Shown: positions 50,646 to 59,843, counted from the stretch's first letter. The stretch is DNA of 64,000 nt from Oscillospiraceae bacterium (GCA_020025535.1 JAHHRY010000001.1:1-64000); one strand, 5' to 3'. The notes: generated by a model not told the origin, from the sequence alone. Numbers and translations are program-made.

Positions 50646-52399
50646 TATCCCCAATTGTCTGCGTTTTGCGTGTTGTACAGTTCTGCGTAGATGCCTCCGT
50701 CCCTCAGCAGATCCTCATGGGTACCGCACTGGACGATTTTACCGTCTGCAATGGCAACAATCCGATGCGCGGATCGGATTGTGGACAGCCGGTGGGCAAT
50801 GATCAGCGTTGTACGGCCAATGGCCAGATTATCAAAAGCTCTCTGGATTTTGGACTCGGTCACCGAATCAAGCGCAGAAGTGGCTTCATCCAGAATCAGG
50901 ATCGGCGGGTTTTTCAGGAACACACGGGCAATCGCCACACGCTGTTTCTGTCCGCCGGAAAGCAGCGTTCCCCGCTCGCCCACATAGGTGTCAAATCCGT
51001 CGGGCATCGCCAGAATATCCTCATAGATCTCCGCCTTTTTGGCAGCTTCCACCACCTCTTCCCGGGTGGCATCCGGTTTGCCATAGCGGATATTCTCAAA
51101 AATCGTATCCGCAAACAGGAACACATTCTGCTGCACAATTCCGATATTCTGATGAATGGAATGCTGGGTTACATCCCGGACGTCCATTCCGTCAATTTTG
51201 ATTTTGCCGGAAGTCACGTCATAGAATCTGGGAATCAGCTGGCACAGTGTGGTTTTTCCGCCGCCGGACGGGCCAACCACGGCAATGGTTTCTCCGGGAG
51301 CTATCTGCAGGCTCACATTGTGCAGCACCGCCAGATCCCCGTTATAGGCAAAGGATACATCCTCCACGTCAATGGCGCCCTTCACGTTCTGCAGCTCCTT
51401 GGCATCGGGGCGATCCTGAACGGTAGGCTCCGTGCGCATAATGTCCACAAAACGGTTCAATCCTGCAAAGCCATTGGCAAACATCTCCGAGAAGTTTGCC
51501 AATTTCCGCATGGGTGTAACAAAGGTGGAAATATACAGCGTAAATGTCAGCAGATCCCGGTAGTCCATCTGATTGCGCATAATCAGATATCCGCCTGCGG
51601 TAATCACCACCACATTCAGACTGACCAAGAAAAACTCCATGGTGCTGGAGAAGCGGCCCATGGCCTTGTGAAAATTCCGTTTGGAGACCTTGAACTGGTC
51701 ATTGGCAGCGCTGAAGCGCCGATTCTCCACATCTTCATTTCCGAAAGCCTTTGCGGTACGGATTCCCGAAAGGCTGGACTCAATTTCCGTGTTGATGTGG
51801 GCAATCTTTTGCTTGACCCCCTTGGAGGCTTTTCCCATGCTGTTTCGCATGGAGAATGCCACCACCAGAAATATCGGAATCATAATGGCAACAATCAGCG
51901 CAAGCCGCCACTGGATGGTTGCCATGACAATCAGGGCGCCGATGATGGTCAGTGCAGAAGTCAGCAGGTCCTCCGGGCCGTGATGGGCAAGCTCGGTCAA
52001 TTCAAACAAATCAGAAGTCAGCCGGCTCATCAGCTGGCCGGTACGGTTATGATCGTAAAAATCATAACTCAGTTCCTGCATATGCCGGAATAAATCCGAA
52101 CGGATATCCGCTTCCACCCGGATGCCGAAGGTATGGCCGTAGTAGCAGACAATATAGTGGAACAATGTCCGCAACACATAAGTAACGCCCATAATACCCA
52201 TCACCAGGAAAAAGGTCTTATACATTCCTCCCGGCAGCATATTGTACAGTGCACTCCGTGTCACCAGCGGAAATGTCAGATCGATGGCAGCAATTGCTAC
52301 CGCACACAGTACATCCACAGCAAAAATCTTTTTGTGATTTCCGAAGTAGCTGAGGAAAATCATCATTGGTGACTTTTTCCAAAATTCTTTCGTTTTCAC
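50645..52399 (-). CDS. MsbA/BmrA-like ABC exporter half-transporter
   Basis: 584 residues from GTG 52399 (AAGGAGGGGG upstream); the frame is open to ATG 52444 without a ribosome binding site. Six-helix membrane domain (IFAVDVLCAVAIAAIDLTFPLVT ... MEFFLVSLNVVVITAGGYLIM), then the ATPase: Walker A GPSGGGKTT, Q-loop GIVQQNVFLF, LLSGGQKQRV, Walker B ILILDEATSALD, H-loop AHRLS. A homodimeric lipid or drug exporter. Its substrate cannot be read from the sequence. Confidence 0.9.
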   Translation of the reverse strand: MKTKEFWKKSPMMIFLSYFGNHKKIFAVDVLCAVAIAAIDLTFPLVTRSALYNMLPGGMYKTFFLVMGIMGVTYVLRTLFHYIVCYYGHTFGIRVEADIRSDLFRHMQELSYDFYDHNRTGQLMSRLTSDLFELTELAHHGPEDLLTSALTIIGALIVMATIQWRLALIVAIMIPIFLVVAFSMRNSMGKASKGVKQKIAHINTEIESSLSGIRTAKAFGNEDVENRRFSAANDQFKVSKRNFHKAMGRFSSTMEFFLVSLNVVVITAGGYLIMRNQMDYRDLLTFTLYISTFVTPMRKLANFSEMFANGFAGLNRFVDIMRTEPTVQDRPDAKELQNVKGAIDVEDVSFAYNGDLAVLHNVSLQIAPGETIAVVGPSGGGKTTLCQLIPRFYDVTSGKIKIDGMDVRDVTQHSIHQNIGIVQQNVFLFADTIFENIRYGKPDATREEVVEAAKKAEIYEDILAMPDGFDTYVGERGTLLSGGQKQRVAIARVFLKNPPILILDEATSALDSVTESKIQRAFDNLAIGRTTLIIAHRLSTIRSAHRIVAIADGKIVQCGTHEDLLRDGGIYAELYNTQNADNWG

Positions 52400-52527
52400 A
52401 TCTTCCCCCTCCTTATCCCAATCATTATACTCATATTCCCCCATATCTGCAACTATGTTTCGCTATAATGATCACATTTTCACAGGAGCGGGAACAAAAT
52501 GCACAATTGCACTGTCTCCAGTCATCG

Positions 52528-52563
52528 AAAAACCCTCTGCACAGCTTGTGTGCAGAGGGCTTT
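52528..52563 (-). terminator. Terminator of spoVAC
   Basis: Stem AGCCCTCTGCACA / TGTGCAGAGGG(TT) with TTTTT on the minus strand. Confidence 0.85.
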
Positions 52564-52568
52564 CTTCC

Positions 52569-53006
52569 TTAGAACATCCCCGCAATCCAGTAAATGAGTC
52601 CGTACACCACTCCGGAGGCGGTACCATAGACCAGCACCGGCCCTGCGATATTGAACATCTTTGCCGCCACGCCCAGGATGAAGCCTTCGGTTTTGAATTC
52701 CACAGCCGGAGCAACAACGGAATTAGCAAAGCCTGTAATGGGTACCAGCGTACCGGCACCTGCCACCTTTGCAATATCGTCATAGACGCTGAGCCCCGTA
52801 AGTAGCGCAGACAGCGCCACCAAGGACATGGAAGCCGCCATAAAGGCATCTGTTTTTTCCAGGCCAAGTGCCATATAACCGCTTACTGCCAGTTGTCCCA
52901 GAACGCAGATCAGCCCTCCGATCCAGAAAGCATTGAGGCAATCCTTGCCAATGGGTGATTTGGGTGCCATATCGGACACCAGTTTTCCGTATTCTTTATC
53001 GGTCAT
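52569..53006 (-). CDS. spoVAC: Stage V sporulation protein AC
   Basis: 145 residues from ATG 53006 (GGGAGGG upstream). MTDKEYGKLVSDMAPKSPIGKDC, GGLICVLGQ, GLSVYDDIAKVAGAGTLVPITGFANSVVAPAVEFKTEGFILGVAAKMFNIAGPVLVYG are the SpoVAC hallmarks. SpoVAC is a mechanosensitive channel part of the system that moves dipicolinic acid into and out of the spore. Usually next to spoVAD and spoVAE, which are not seen here. Confidence 0.92.
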   Translation of the reverse strand: MTDKEYGKLVSDMAPKSPIGKDCLNAFWIGGLICVLGQLAVSGYMALGLEKTDAFMAASMSLVALSALLTGLSVYDDIAKVAGAGTLVPITGFANSVVAPAVEFKTEGFILGVAAKMFNIAGPVLVYGTASGVVYGLIYWIAGMF

Positions 53007-53045
53007 TGCTATCCCTCCCAGGTTATCTTTTCCCAATTACAGCAA

Positions 53046-53086
53046 AAAATGCGGCGGTTTCCAAAGAAACCACCGCATTTTGTTTT
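53046..53086. terminator. Bidirectional terminator
   Basis: Stem AAAATGCGGCGGTTTC / GAAACCACCGCATTTT with loop CAAA and T runs. Confidence 0.85.
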
Positions 53087-53090
53087 TTGG

Positions 53091-53759
53091 CTAGGCCGCA
53101 CCTTTTCCTGTGACGACTGCCCGAATGGTCCACAGAATTACCTTGATGTCCGTCAGCATACTGCGCTCACGGATATATTTCAGGTCAGATTCCACCCACT
53201 TGTCAAAGTTTTTCTCATCGCTGCGACCCTGACACTCATGGTAACAGGCAAGTCCGGTTTTCACATCCAGACGGTGCATCTGATACTCGTTGTAAAGTGC
53301 CACTTCTCTGGGCAGGGGCGGACGGGGACCGATAATGGACATATCACCCTTGATAATGTTGAAAAGCTGAGGAAGTTCGTCAATACTGGTTTTTCGGATA
53401 AAACGGCCGAACTTTGTAACCCGAGGATCATTCTCCATCTTGAAGGCAGGGCCGTCGATTTCGTTCAAATCCAGCAGCTGCTCCAGCTGTGCATCTGCGT
53501 TGACACACATGGAGCGGAACTTGTACATCTTGAAAGGTTTGCCGCCTTTGGTCAGGCGAATCTGGGAGTACAGAGGGGAGCCTCTGTCCTGCAGCCACAC
53601 GATCAATGCCACTACCAGCAACATGGGACTCAGCACAATCAGCGCCACAGTGGACATGACAAGATCAAAAATGCGCTTGCAAATCTCATAGCCCTTTTTC
53701 TCCGGCGGTGCAACATAGGTTTTGGTCTCTGCCGTTTTTTCCAGCTGTGCGGTTTGCAT
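53091..53759 (-). CDS. Polyprenyl-phosphate sugar phosphotransferase (bacterial sugar transferase)
   Basis: 222 residues. One membrane helix (IFDLVMSTVALIVLSPMLLVVALIVW) followed by the soluble catalytic domain: GSPLYSQIRLTKGGKPFKMYKFRSM, FGRFIRKTSIDELPQLFNIIKGDMSIIGPRP, and PGLACYHECQGRS-type end. Transfers a sugar phosphate to undecaprenyl phosphate, the first step of exopolysaccharide or O-antigen-like synthesis. Isolated from other polysaccharide genes. Confidence 0.9.
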   Translation of the reverse strand: MQTAQLEKTAETKTYVAPPEKKGYEICKRIFDLVMSTVALIVLSPMLLVVALIVWLQDRGSPLYSQIRLTKGGKPFKMYKFRSMCVNADAQLEQLLDLNEIDGPAFKMENDPRVTKFGRFIRKTSIDELPQLFNIIKGDMSIIGPRPPLPREVALYNEYQMHRLDVKTGLACYHECQGRSDEKNFDKWVESDLKYIRERSMLTDIKVILWTIRAVVTGKGAA

Positions 53760-53884
53760 AATACTCACTCTTTTCTGAATTGATATGGGAGTCTTCCAAA
53801 GACCCGGAGCATTATACCGCTATTTGTTCGATTTTGCAAGCAAAAACGGGATTATTCCTAAAAATTTACGAATTATCCACATTA

Positions 53885-55168
53885 TTAGCAGCCGTTATCC
53901 AGCATAATTCTGAGAATAGTGCGATCAGTTTCACGCATACCCTCTCTTGCCAAGCGGCCTACATTGCTGACGGTTTTATCTGCTCCCTTGGTGACGATGC
54001 CATCGCCGCCGTAGAACTGCTGATTTTCCTGATACATATTGTAGCCCAGGATACCGGCATTTACGGCAGAAGCGATCTTGGCGGCACAGGACGGCTTTGC
54101 GCCGTCACAGATGGTACCGGACAACACGGCAATTGCATTGACCACGGTATGGGCAACAGCCTCCTTGCGGCCACCCAGCAGGTAAGCAATACCGGCGCCT
54201 GCACCACAGCCGGCGCTGATGGCGCCGCAGTATGCGGACAGTCTGCCGATACCGGTCTTCTGATGTACGGTAATCAGGTCGCTGACGGCCACAGCCTTCA
54301 GCAGTTCTTCCTCGGAAGCGCCGATATTCTCCGCATAAATCACCACAGGCACGCTGGCGGTAATGCCCTGGTTGCCGCTGCCTGAAAGAATGATAACCGG
54401 CATCTCGCAGCCGCTCATACGGGCATCGGAACCGGCTGCCGCATAGGCAGCTGCACGATGCTCCACGGAGTCGGTCTGACGGTTCAATATGACGCTGCCG
54501 ATATTGGCGCCCCAGCTGTTCTTCAGGCCTTCACGGGCAATGGCCATATTGTACTGGATCTGACGGCCGATGCTGCCGCGGACATCTTCCACGTTCAGGA
54601 CATCGGCGAACTCTACGATACGATCCACAGACAGGCAGGATTTGTCCGTCAGGTGGTCTTCAGAGGACTCTTCAATCGGCATATCCAGCAGCACTTCATC
54701 GTTGTGGCTCATATGTACGATATTGGTATGGTGGTTGATGATCCGCACCCGGGCGCAGTCTTCGCCGGCGTAAAGGCGCAGGTCAATATCAAAGACCAGC
54801 TCAGAGGAAGAAGGAATGATTTTCACATCTGCACCGGACATATACTTGTGCAATTCTTCCTGCTTCTCGTGAGACACCTGGCTGATAACTTCCAGCTGAC
54901 GGGAGGCATCACCTGCTACAACACCCGCACAGACAGCTGCGGCAATGCCACGCATTCCACCGGTGTTAGGCACCACAACGCTTTTAACGTTCTTGATAAT
55001 GTTGCCACTGACATAGATCTCAATGCGGTCGGGCAGGGTTCCCAGAATTTCTCTGGCCTTAGCACCTGCATATGCCAAAGCAATAGGCTCAGTGCAACCC
55101 ATGGCAGGTCGAAGCTCTTCCTCCAGGATGGCAACGAACTGCTGATATAGTGTATCTCCTCTTTCCAC
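53885..55168 (-). CDS. L-cysteine desulfidase / serine dehydratase alpha-like protein
   Basis: 427 residues from GTG 55168 (AAAGGAG upstream). MGCTEPIALAYAGAKA, GNIIKNVKSVVVPNTG, SGCEMPVIILSGSGNQGI, CGAISAGCGAGAGIAYLLGG and GTICDGAKPSCAAKI are the family motifs (UPF0597/CdsB); the Cys of CTEP, and those in CDGAKPSC, are the expected 4Fe-4S ligands. Members cleave L-cysteine to H2S, pyruvate and ammonia, or act on serine. Single gene. Confidence 0.88.
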   Translation of the reverse strand: MERGDTLYQQFVAILEEELRPAMGCTEPIALAYAGAKAREILGTLPDRIEIYVSGNIIKNVKSVVVPNTGGMRGIAAAVCAGVVAGDASRQLEVISQVSHEKQEELHKYMSGADVKIIPSSSELVFDIDLRLYAGEDCARVRIINHHTNIVHMSHNDEVLLDMPIEESSEDHLTDKSCLSVDRIVEFADVLNVEDVRGSIGRQIQYNMAIAREGLKNSWGANIGSVILNRQTDSVEHRAAAYAAAGSDARMSGCEMPVIILSGSGNQGITASVPVVIYAENIGASEEELLKAVAVSDLITVHQKTGIGRLSAYCGAISAGCGAGAGIAYLLGGRKEAVAHTVVNAIAVLSGTICDGAKPSCAAKIASAVNAGILGYNMYQENQQFYGGDGIVTKGADKTVSNVGRLAREGMRETDRTILRIMLDNGC

Positions 55169-55343
55169 GATTGGAGACTCCTTTCTGTTTTGTAATGCAC
55201 ATATTATAACACAGATGTTAAAAAATGCAAGGATTTATCGCACTTTGCACAATTTTTGTATTTCCTTACGCAAATTGGCCCTGATATTCCCATTCAAGCC
55301 GATTACACTAGATTTATCACAAGTCCAGAAGGAGGCAATCGGC

Positions 55344-55796
55344 ATGAAAAAAGCTTTTTCCGCGTGGATGGCTGGGATATTTCTTCTGCTGTCCGGCTGC
55401 AGCAGGATTCCGCAGACGAATAATATTCAGTCGGAGATGGTTACGGAAATTACCATCACCTGCGAAACCTGCAGCGATTTTACCAGACGCTATTACAACA
55501 CCGGCAAAAAAATGCAGCCGATTCTGTTATTCATCCGAAAAATCGGCCACACGTTTTCGGCAGACACCGACCCGGAGCTTCTGGACGGAAATACGATCAG
55601 CATTGTCATGACCTGTGCAGATCAGACACGGAAAATCTACCGGATCAAGGACAATCGTTATTTTCAGGCGGGCTCCTCTCCCTGGCAGCAGATTGATCCG
55701 GAAAAGGCCGGTTCTTTATGGAAAATCATTCTCGCAACTCCCAGCGATCCCGAAAAGAATCCTATGACCGGCAGCTCTGTTCCCCGTTATCCGTGA
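55344..55796 (+). CDS. Lipoprotein, unknown function
   Basis: 150 residues from ATG 55344 (AGAAGGAGG upstream). Signal MKKAFSAWMAGIFLLLSGC with lipobox LSGC, then a beta-rich domain (VTEITITCETCSDFTRRYYNTGKKMQPILLFIRKIG; NTISIVMTCADQTRKIYRIKDNRYFQAG). Anchored to the outer face of the membrane. Family not recognised; alone, upstream of tRNA-Thr. Confidence 0.7.
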   Translation: MKKAFSAWMAGIFLLLSGCSRIPQTNNIQSEMVTEITITCETCSDFTRRYYNTGKKMQPILLFIRKIGHTFSADTDPELLDGNTISIVMTCADQTRKIYRIKDNRYFQAGSSPWQQIDPEKAGSLWKIILATPSDPEKNPMTGSSVPRYP

Positions 55797-55890
55797 CATG
55801 GTTTATATTTCCCCGATGCGGAGAATTTCAGCAAAAATTCTCCGCAAAAATCACCATTCAAAAAAAATGTAATTTTTTTGAGAATAGGGG

Positions 55891-55919
55891 TTGACATTTC
55901 CGTATTTCTGTTATATAAT
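55891..55919 (+). promoter_or_regulatory. Promoter of tRNA-Thr
   Basis: Perfect TTGACA (55891-55896), 17 nt, TATAAT (55914-55919), about 20 nt before the tRNA. Confidence 0.9.
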
Positions 55920-55939
55920 GGCGAAGCTGTTTGAGACAT

Positions 55940-56015
<76 letters not shown>

Positions 56016-56017
56016 CA

Positions 56018-56055
56018 AAACCTCGGGTACTTCGGTCCCCGAGGTTTTTTCTTTA
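56018..56055 (+). terminator. Terminator of tRNA-Thr
   Basis: AAACCTCGGG(T) / CCCCGAGGTTT with T6, directly after CCA. It also covers the end of the small minus-strand gene at 56053. Confidence 0.85.
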
Positions 56056-56172
56056 CCGATATTTTGCAGCAACCGTCGCTGCCGCAAAAGCAGGCGTCGG
56101 CAGATTCATCAGCGTAAGCAATGCCAGGAAAAAGGACAAGCATCGCTTCCATTGGATTTTGAAAGGTTTCAT
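56053..56172 (-). CDS. Small secreted peptide, 39 aa, or stub of a secreted protein
   Basis: AGGAGGG lies 6 nt before ATG 56172. MKPFKIQWKRC, hydrophobic LSFFLALLTLMNLP, then TPAFA|AATVAAKYR with a clear signal-peptidase site. After cleavage only about 10 residues remain. Could be a short exported peptide or the 5' stub of a lost gene. The T-rich stem at 56018 serves as its 3' end. Confidence 0.45.
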   Translation of the reverse strand: MKPFKIQWKRCLSFFLALLTLMNLPTPAFAAATVAAKYR

Positions 56173-56203
56173 TTGTACCCTCCTCTTTCTGGTGTATAAT
56201 GGC

Positions 56204-56246
56204 ACAAAAAGGCCACTTGATCGTTGAAATCAAGTGGCCTTTCTTT
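56204..56246 (+). terminator. Hairpin with T tail
   Basis: Stem AAAGGCCACTTGAT / ATCAAGTGGCCTTT, then CTTTAATT. In the gene-free stretch 56173-56545, which otherwise shows a second weaker hairpin near 56460-56500 (GACGCTCGGCAT...GAGCCAAGCGTC) in front of the next gene's end. Confidence 0.65.
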
Positions 56247-56545
56247 AATTGCTAATCGCTTAATCGGTGGGTTTAGCCGTAATTGGTATTGGTCTGCAAA
56301 GTACAGATCTTCCATCTCAAGCCATCCGGAGCTTTTGCGTCATAGGTAATGCCGAAACCAATATTTCTCTCCCTCTGCCCCCACTCACATTTCCGATTTT
56401 TTAGCCATTTTTTAATTATCACAAATAAATATTATAACATACAACGATATGGCAGAACGTAAAAGGACGCTCGGCATCTGAATGAGCCAAGCGTCCCTTT
56501 TTATATTCAATTCAAAATGGCATTGTCAGGCTAAGTGCTCCGGCA

Positions 56546-58345
56546 TCAGACGAACGCAAAGGTATAGAAGGCAACAGGCCAGGATCTTATCTCACTGTCT
56601 TCTTTACCCATGTAGTCCACGAGTGTAATTTCCGGCCCCCGATCATTGCCCACATGAATAACATAATGACGGCCATTGTAAGTACCTGCATAGATAGCAT
56701 AATGAATATAAGGAGAATCTTCATTACCAAAACGGATCAGGGTTCCGATCCTGATTTTGTTATAAATGGACTGATAAGCTGGTGTATTATTCTGGCTGTC
56801 GCTGAGGCCGCTGTAGCAAGCGGCGGCACAGCCCTCCCGAACTGCTCTTTCACAAATTTCTGTCCAGAGATCGCCGTACCGGTTAGTTCCATATACAAAG
56901 CTCATTCGAGCTTCGTAGTGCAGCGTCATAAGTTTACCGTTTTTAACTCCCTCAACATTTCTCAGGTAGTTCAGGAAATAATACTCAACAAAAGAAGTAC
57001 AGCTCATACCGGTGGCCTTCATCTTTTCGATGTCCGGGACATTTTTGCCCAGCACCGGATCATACCGGATAACCGTTCCAAGGCCAGAATCACTGTAGTG
57101 AATACCGGACAAGATTTCAGGCCGATTTTCCTCCAGCTCACCGGAAATATACTTCAGATTGTAAAGAAGCTGTGCTTTTTTCAGGGCATTTACATCATAT
57201 CCGGTGTACGCCAGTGCCCGAAGCAGAGAATTGTCCATCATTTTATCAGGAATCGCAGAGTATACATAGCAGTCTTTGTAGCTGTAGCCGCAGGCACAGG
57301 TGTAAATGCTGTATCCCTCCCGGTCCCCGCAGGGAGGTACAATCTCCACTTTGAACGAATGTCCCTTTGCGCTGCCGACATCCGTAATCGTAGAAGTCTC
57401 ACGGCATCCTTTATGATTGCAGACAGCAGTTTTCGTTCCATCCTCCGTACAGGTCGCATCATTGTTGCTGACATAGTGCGTAAAATCATGGCCAAGCGCC
57501 TGCAGGGTTTCCGTATAGCTGTGACCGCAGGAGGTGCAGGTATACTTTGCAACGCCTTTTTCGGTGCAAGTAGGCTGTTTAGTCACTTCCTTGCTGTAAC
57601 GATGGCCCTTAGCACTGCCGACATCCGCCACAGTATGAGTCTCATGGCATCCTTTATGATTGCAGACAGCAGTTTTTGTGCCGTCCTCCGTACAGGTCGC
57701 ATCGCCATTGCTGACATAGTGCGTAAAATCATGGCCAAGTGCCTGCAGAGTTTCCGTATAGCTGTGACCGCAGGAGGTGCAGGTATATCTGGCTGCACCC
57801 TTTTCGGAGCAGGTAGGCTGCACGGTCACTTCCTTGCTATAGCGATGCCCTTTGGCGCTGCCGACATCCGCCACCGTAGATGTTTCTTTGCATCCCGGAT
57901 GTTCGCAGACAGCGGTTTTGGTTCCATCCTCCGTGCAGGTCGCATCATTATTGCTGATGTAATTGACGAAGCTGTGTCCCAGTGCAGGAAGTGTTTCCCT
58001 GTATGTATCTCCGCAGGAGCACTCATATTCCGCATAGCCGTCACTTACACAGGTGGGACTTACCTCATTTACTTTAACGTAAGTGTGTTCATGTTCTTCT
58101 GCCCCGTCAGGCACATCCGGCTGTGCAGGAGGTACTGCAGCCTCCGGCGCAGGTGTCAGAGAAGGAACCGGCATTGCATCGGGTCTGGAAGCCTCTGCAG
58201 TATCAGAGGGAGTCGTACTTGTCTCCGTCGCTTCCGAACCATTCTGCAGGTTTTCGTTCGTTTCTGCTCCTCCGCATCCAGCAAGTGCAATTGCCACAGC
58301 TATCAGCATCGCTGCGATCCATTTTGCAGATATATTCTTTTTCAT
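56546..58345 (-). CDS. Repeat-containing lipoprotein with NlpC/P60-like C-terminal domain
   Basis: 599 residues from ATG 58345 (AGGGAGATTAAC upstream). Lipobox LAGC, then a Ser/Thr/Pro-rich stalk with negatively charged residues (about 25-85). Residues about 85-345 are tandem Cys-rich units of about 42 and 36 residues, with ATCTEDGTKTAVCNHKGC and YTCTSCGHSYTETLQALGH repeated three times, probably metal or disulfide knobs. The last 240 residues contain MSCTSFVEYYFLNYL (Cys about 449) and YIHYAIYAG (His about 547), the order of a cell-wall NlpC/P60 peptidase. Surface-exposed; target unknown. Confidence 0.8.
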   Translation of the reverse strand: MKKNISAKWIAAMLIAVAIALAGCGGAETNENLQNGSEATETSTTPSDTAEASRPDAMPVPSLTPAPEAAVPPAQPDVPDGAEEHEHTYVKVNEVSPTCVSDGYAEYECSCGDTYRETLPALGHSFVNYISNNDATCTEDGTKTAVCEHPGCKETSTVADVGSAKGHRYSKEVTVQPTCSEKGAARYTCTSCGHSYTETLQALGHDFTHYVSNGDATCTEDGTKTAVCNHKGCHETHTVADVGSAKGHRYSKEVTKQPTCTEKGVAKYTCTSCGHSYTETLQALGHDFTHYVSNNDATCTEDGTKTAVCNHKGCRETSTITDVGSAKGHSFKVEIVPPCGDREGYSIYTCACGYSYKDCYVYSAIPDKMMDNSLLRALAYTGYDVNALKKAQLLYNLKYISGELEENRPEILSGIHYSDSGLGTVIRYDPVLGKNVPDIEKMKATGMSCTSFVEYYFLNYLRNVEGVKNGKLMTLHYEARMSFVYGTNRYGDLWTEICERAVREGCAAACYSGLSDSQNNTPAYQSIYNKIRIGTLIRFGNEDSPYIHYAIYAGTYNGRHYVIHVGNDRGPEITLVDYMGKEDSEIRSWPVAFYTFAFV

Positions 58346-58708
58346 CACGTTAATCTCCCTTTTTGCTATTTACTGTAATAAACGAGCATTTCTCCCATTC
58401 GTTTATACTAATATTATCCCTCATTTTATTTATATATCAATAAAAATTTTTAGATTTTTTACTTTTTTCGGTACACGAATTTAATAATTCAGATCTCATA
58501 ACGCCGTACATATCATTTATTAGTTCCTTGATTATGTTATTTTGCTATGATACATTTAGAATATTAAATGTATGAATGCAAAAAACTGCTTGTACGCAGA
58601 TGAGTTTTTCCATGCAATTGAATGACATCTGTACGAAAGATCATTTCGCCTGGCAAGGAGATTACTACACAGCGTATCGCTGCACGGATAACAGCCGAAA
58701 GACGATTT
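58346..58708. other. AT-rich gene-free stretch
   Basis: Contains the 5' region of the lipoprotein gene. A plus-strand frame 58576-58854 is open but has no ribosome binding site. Nothing else is supported. Confidence 0.4.
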
Positions 58709-59221
58709 TTAAATACGACATTCCCTATTCGGAAGAAGCGGAATTACTGCGTATTCCTTTTCAGAATGATCCATCGTCAGGAGATTGCCGGGAACCCAGG
58801 CCCACCAGCGCCGCTCTCTCCGTTCGTGGGTTCTTCCACGAGCGTCCCAGATAAACTCGGTGCAGTTGTTGCTTCCGGAAAGGATCATCGGGATGATTCC
58901 CCGTGTTGTACGGATGAATTGCCGGTCATGTGGATGCCCAAACGCAAACTCCGAATTTTCCGGAATTTCACAGTTAAGCAAATCAAAGCCCATGTCCAGA
59001 TCGTAAATGTAGCTGGTAATACCACATTTATTGGCTGCATCTTTTCCCGTACCGCAGCCGCACTTGTAGCCGGCTGATAGAAGCCAATCAAATCCTCGAT
59101 AAGCCTCGGAGAGCAGTTCCCGCAGTATGTGTTTTGGCCGCCCGCTCCTCATTCTGAGTACGATACGATTGATGTTAGATTTGTTGTTGGGTAGTGAGGC
59201 ATAAAATTTTCTCCTTTTCAT
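58709..59221 (-). CDS. Hypothetical protein downstream of leader element copy 1
   Basis: 170 residues; ATG 59221 with GAAAGGAAACAGATA just upstream. MKRRKFYASLPNNKSNINRIVLRMRSGRP, a CGCG cluster and WVPGN. Family not recognised. The codon at the C-terminal end looks atypical (RERRWWAW...ECRI), so the true end may be lost by frameshift. It stands under the first double-terminator leader, as the 93-aa gene at 61481 stands under the second. Confidence 0.4.
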   Translation of the reverse strand: MKRRKFYASLPNNKSNINRIVLRMRSGRPKHILRELLSEAYRGFDWLLSAGYKCGCGTGKDAANKCGITSYIYDLDMGFDLLNCEIPENSEFAFGHPHDRQFIRTTRGIIPMILSGSNNCTEFIWDARGRTHERRERRWWAWVPGNLLTMDHSEKEYAVIPLLPNRECRI

Positions 59222-59246
59222 TATCTGTTTCCTTTCATCATTAATA

Positions 59247-59545
59247 TGTTTATAAAAAAGGAGCTATCTTCACCGCGAATGGTTCAGATAGTTCCTCGAA
59301 TTGTAAAACGATCTTTAATTCATGTATATAAAAACAAAAGCCACCCAGTATGCCTCTTCAGCATGACCGGATGGTTACATCGTATAAGGAATCTTTCAAT
59401 TAGTGAGCTGGGTAGCCCCGTTTTATTTTACTGCAGCAGCCTGCTCATGCAGGTCACAGGATCGCAGCTGAGTGGCACGGACATTGCTGCCACGCCTGAA
59501 AATCGAGTTATAAATTAAAAATCCCTTTAATATGATTATAGTTTA
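59247..59545 (-). ncRNA. Leader element copy 1 with two terminators
   Basis: About 300-nt transcribed region between the promoter at 59540 and the start of the 58709 gene. Two hairpins with T runs: CCATCCGGT...ACTGGGTGG + CTTTTGTTTTT (59341-59374) and GAGGAACTATCT...AGATAGCTCC + TTTTT (59254-59297). The 5' half has its own stem GTGGCA/TGCCAC. Copy 2 at 61795 is about 70-75% similar, with hairpins kept. Might be a riboswitch-like attenuator or a stand-alone RNA; no known class recognised. Confidence 0.5.
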
Positions 59546-59569
59546 ATGCATCTCTCGCCTCATTGTCAA
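59540..59569 (-). promoter_or_regulatory. Promoter of leader copy 1
   Basis: Minus strand TTGACA (59569-59564), 18 nt, TAAACT (59545-59540). A hairpin GCGGGCTT...AAGCCTGC (about 59583-59605) precedes it. Confidence 0.6.
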
Positions 59570-59766
59570 GCGTATAGCGCAGGCTTTATAAGCCCGCTTC
59601 TGATTTTCAGAGTCGCTAATCGATCAAATGTCGTTGCATCGTTTTGTTTGGACACTTGATTTCATTCCTGTTACATATGTTTTTATGGTTATAATGGCAG
59701 CCTAAAAAACTAGCTTCCTGCAATCGTTTATTGCAGGGATGATCTGCACAGTTATATCAATTGAAT

Positions 59767-59843
59767 TGGTGGGTCTTAACAGGATTGAACCGTCGACCTT
59801 GTAATTATGAGTTACCCACTCTAACCGACTAAGCTAAAGGTCC
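59767..59843 (-). tRNA. Degenerate tRNA, anticodon CAT (Ile2/Met-like)
   Basis: 77-nt cloverleaf: GGACCTT start, D arm GCTT/GAGT, anticodon arm GGTAA CTCATAA TTACA, T arm GACGG TTCAATC CTGTT, CCA encoded. The 3' acceptor strand is AAGACCC where AAGGTCC is needed, so pairs 3-70 and 4-69 are broken, and the anticodon stem misses one pair. Looks like a decayed or element-borne tRNA-Ile(CAT). Confidence 0.6.

Noticed and set aside
57345..58090. Tandem DNA repeats that could be taken for a CRISPR array
   Set aside because: Units are in frame, of protein-coding type and length, with no uniform spacers or dyads.
56654..58378. 574-codon frame opposite the repeat lipoprotein
   Set aside because: Mirror of the repeats on the minus strand; repeat pattern follows from the real gene.
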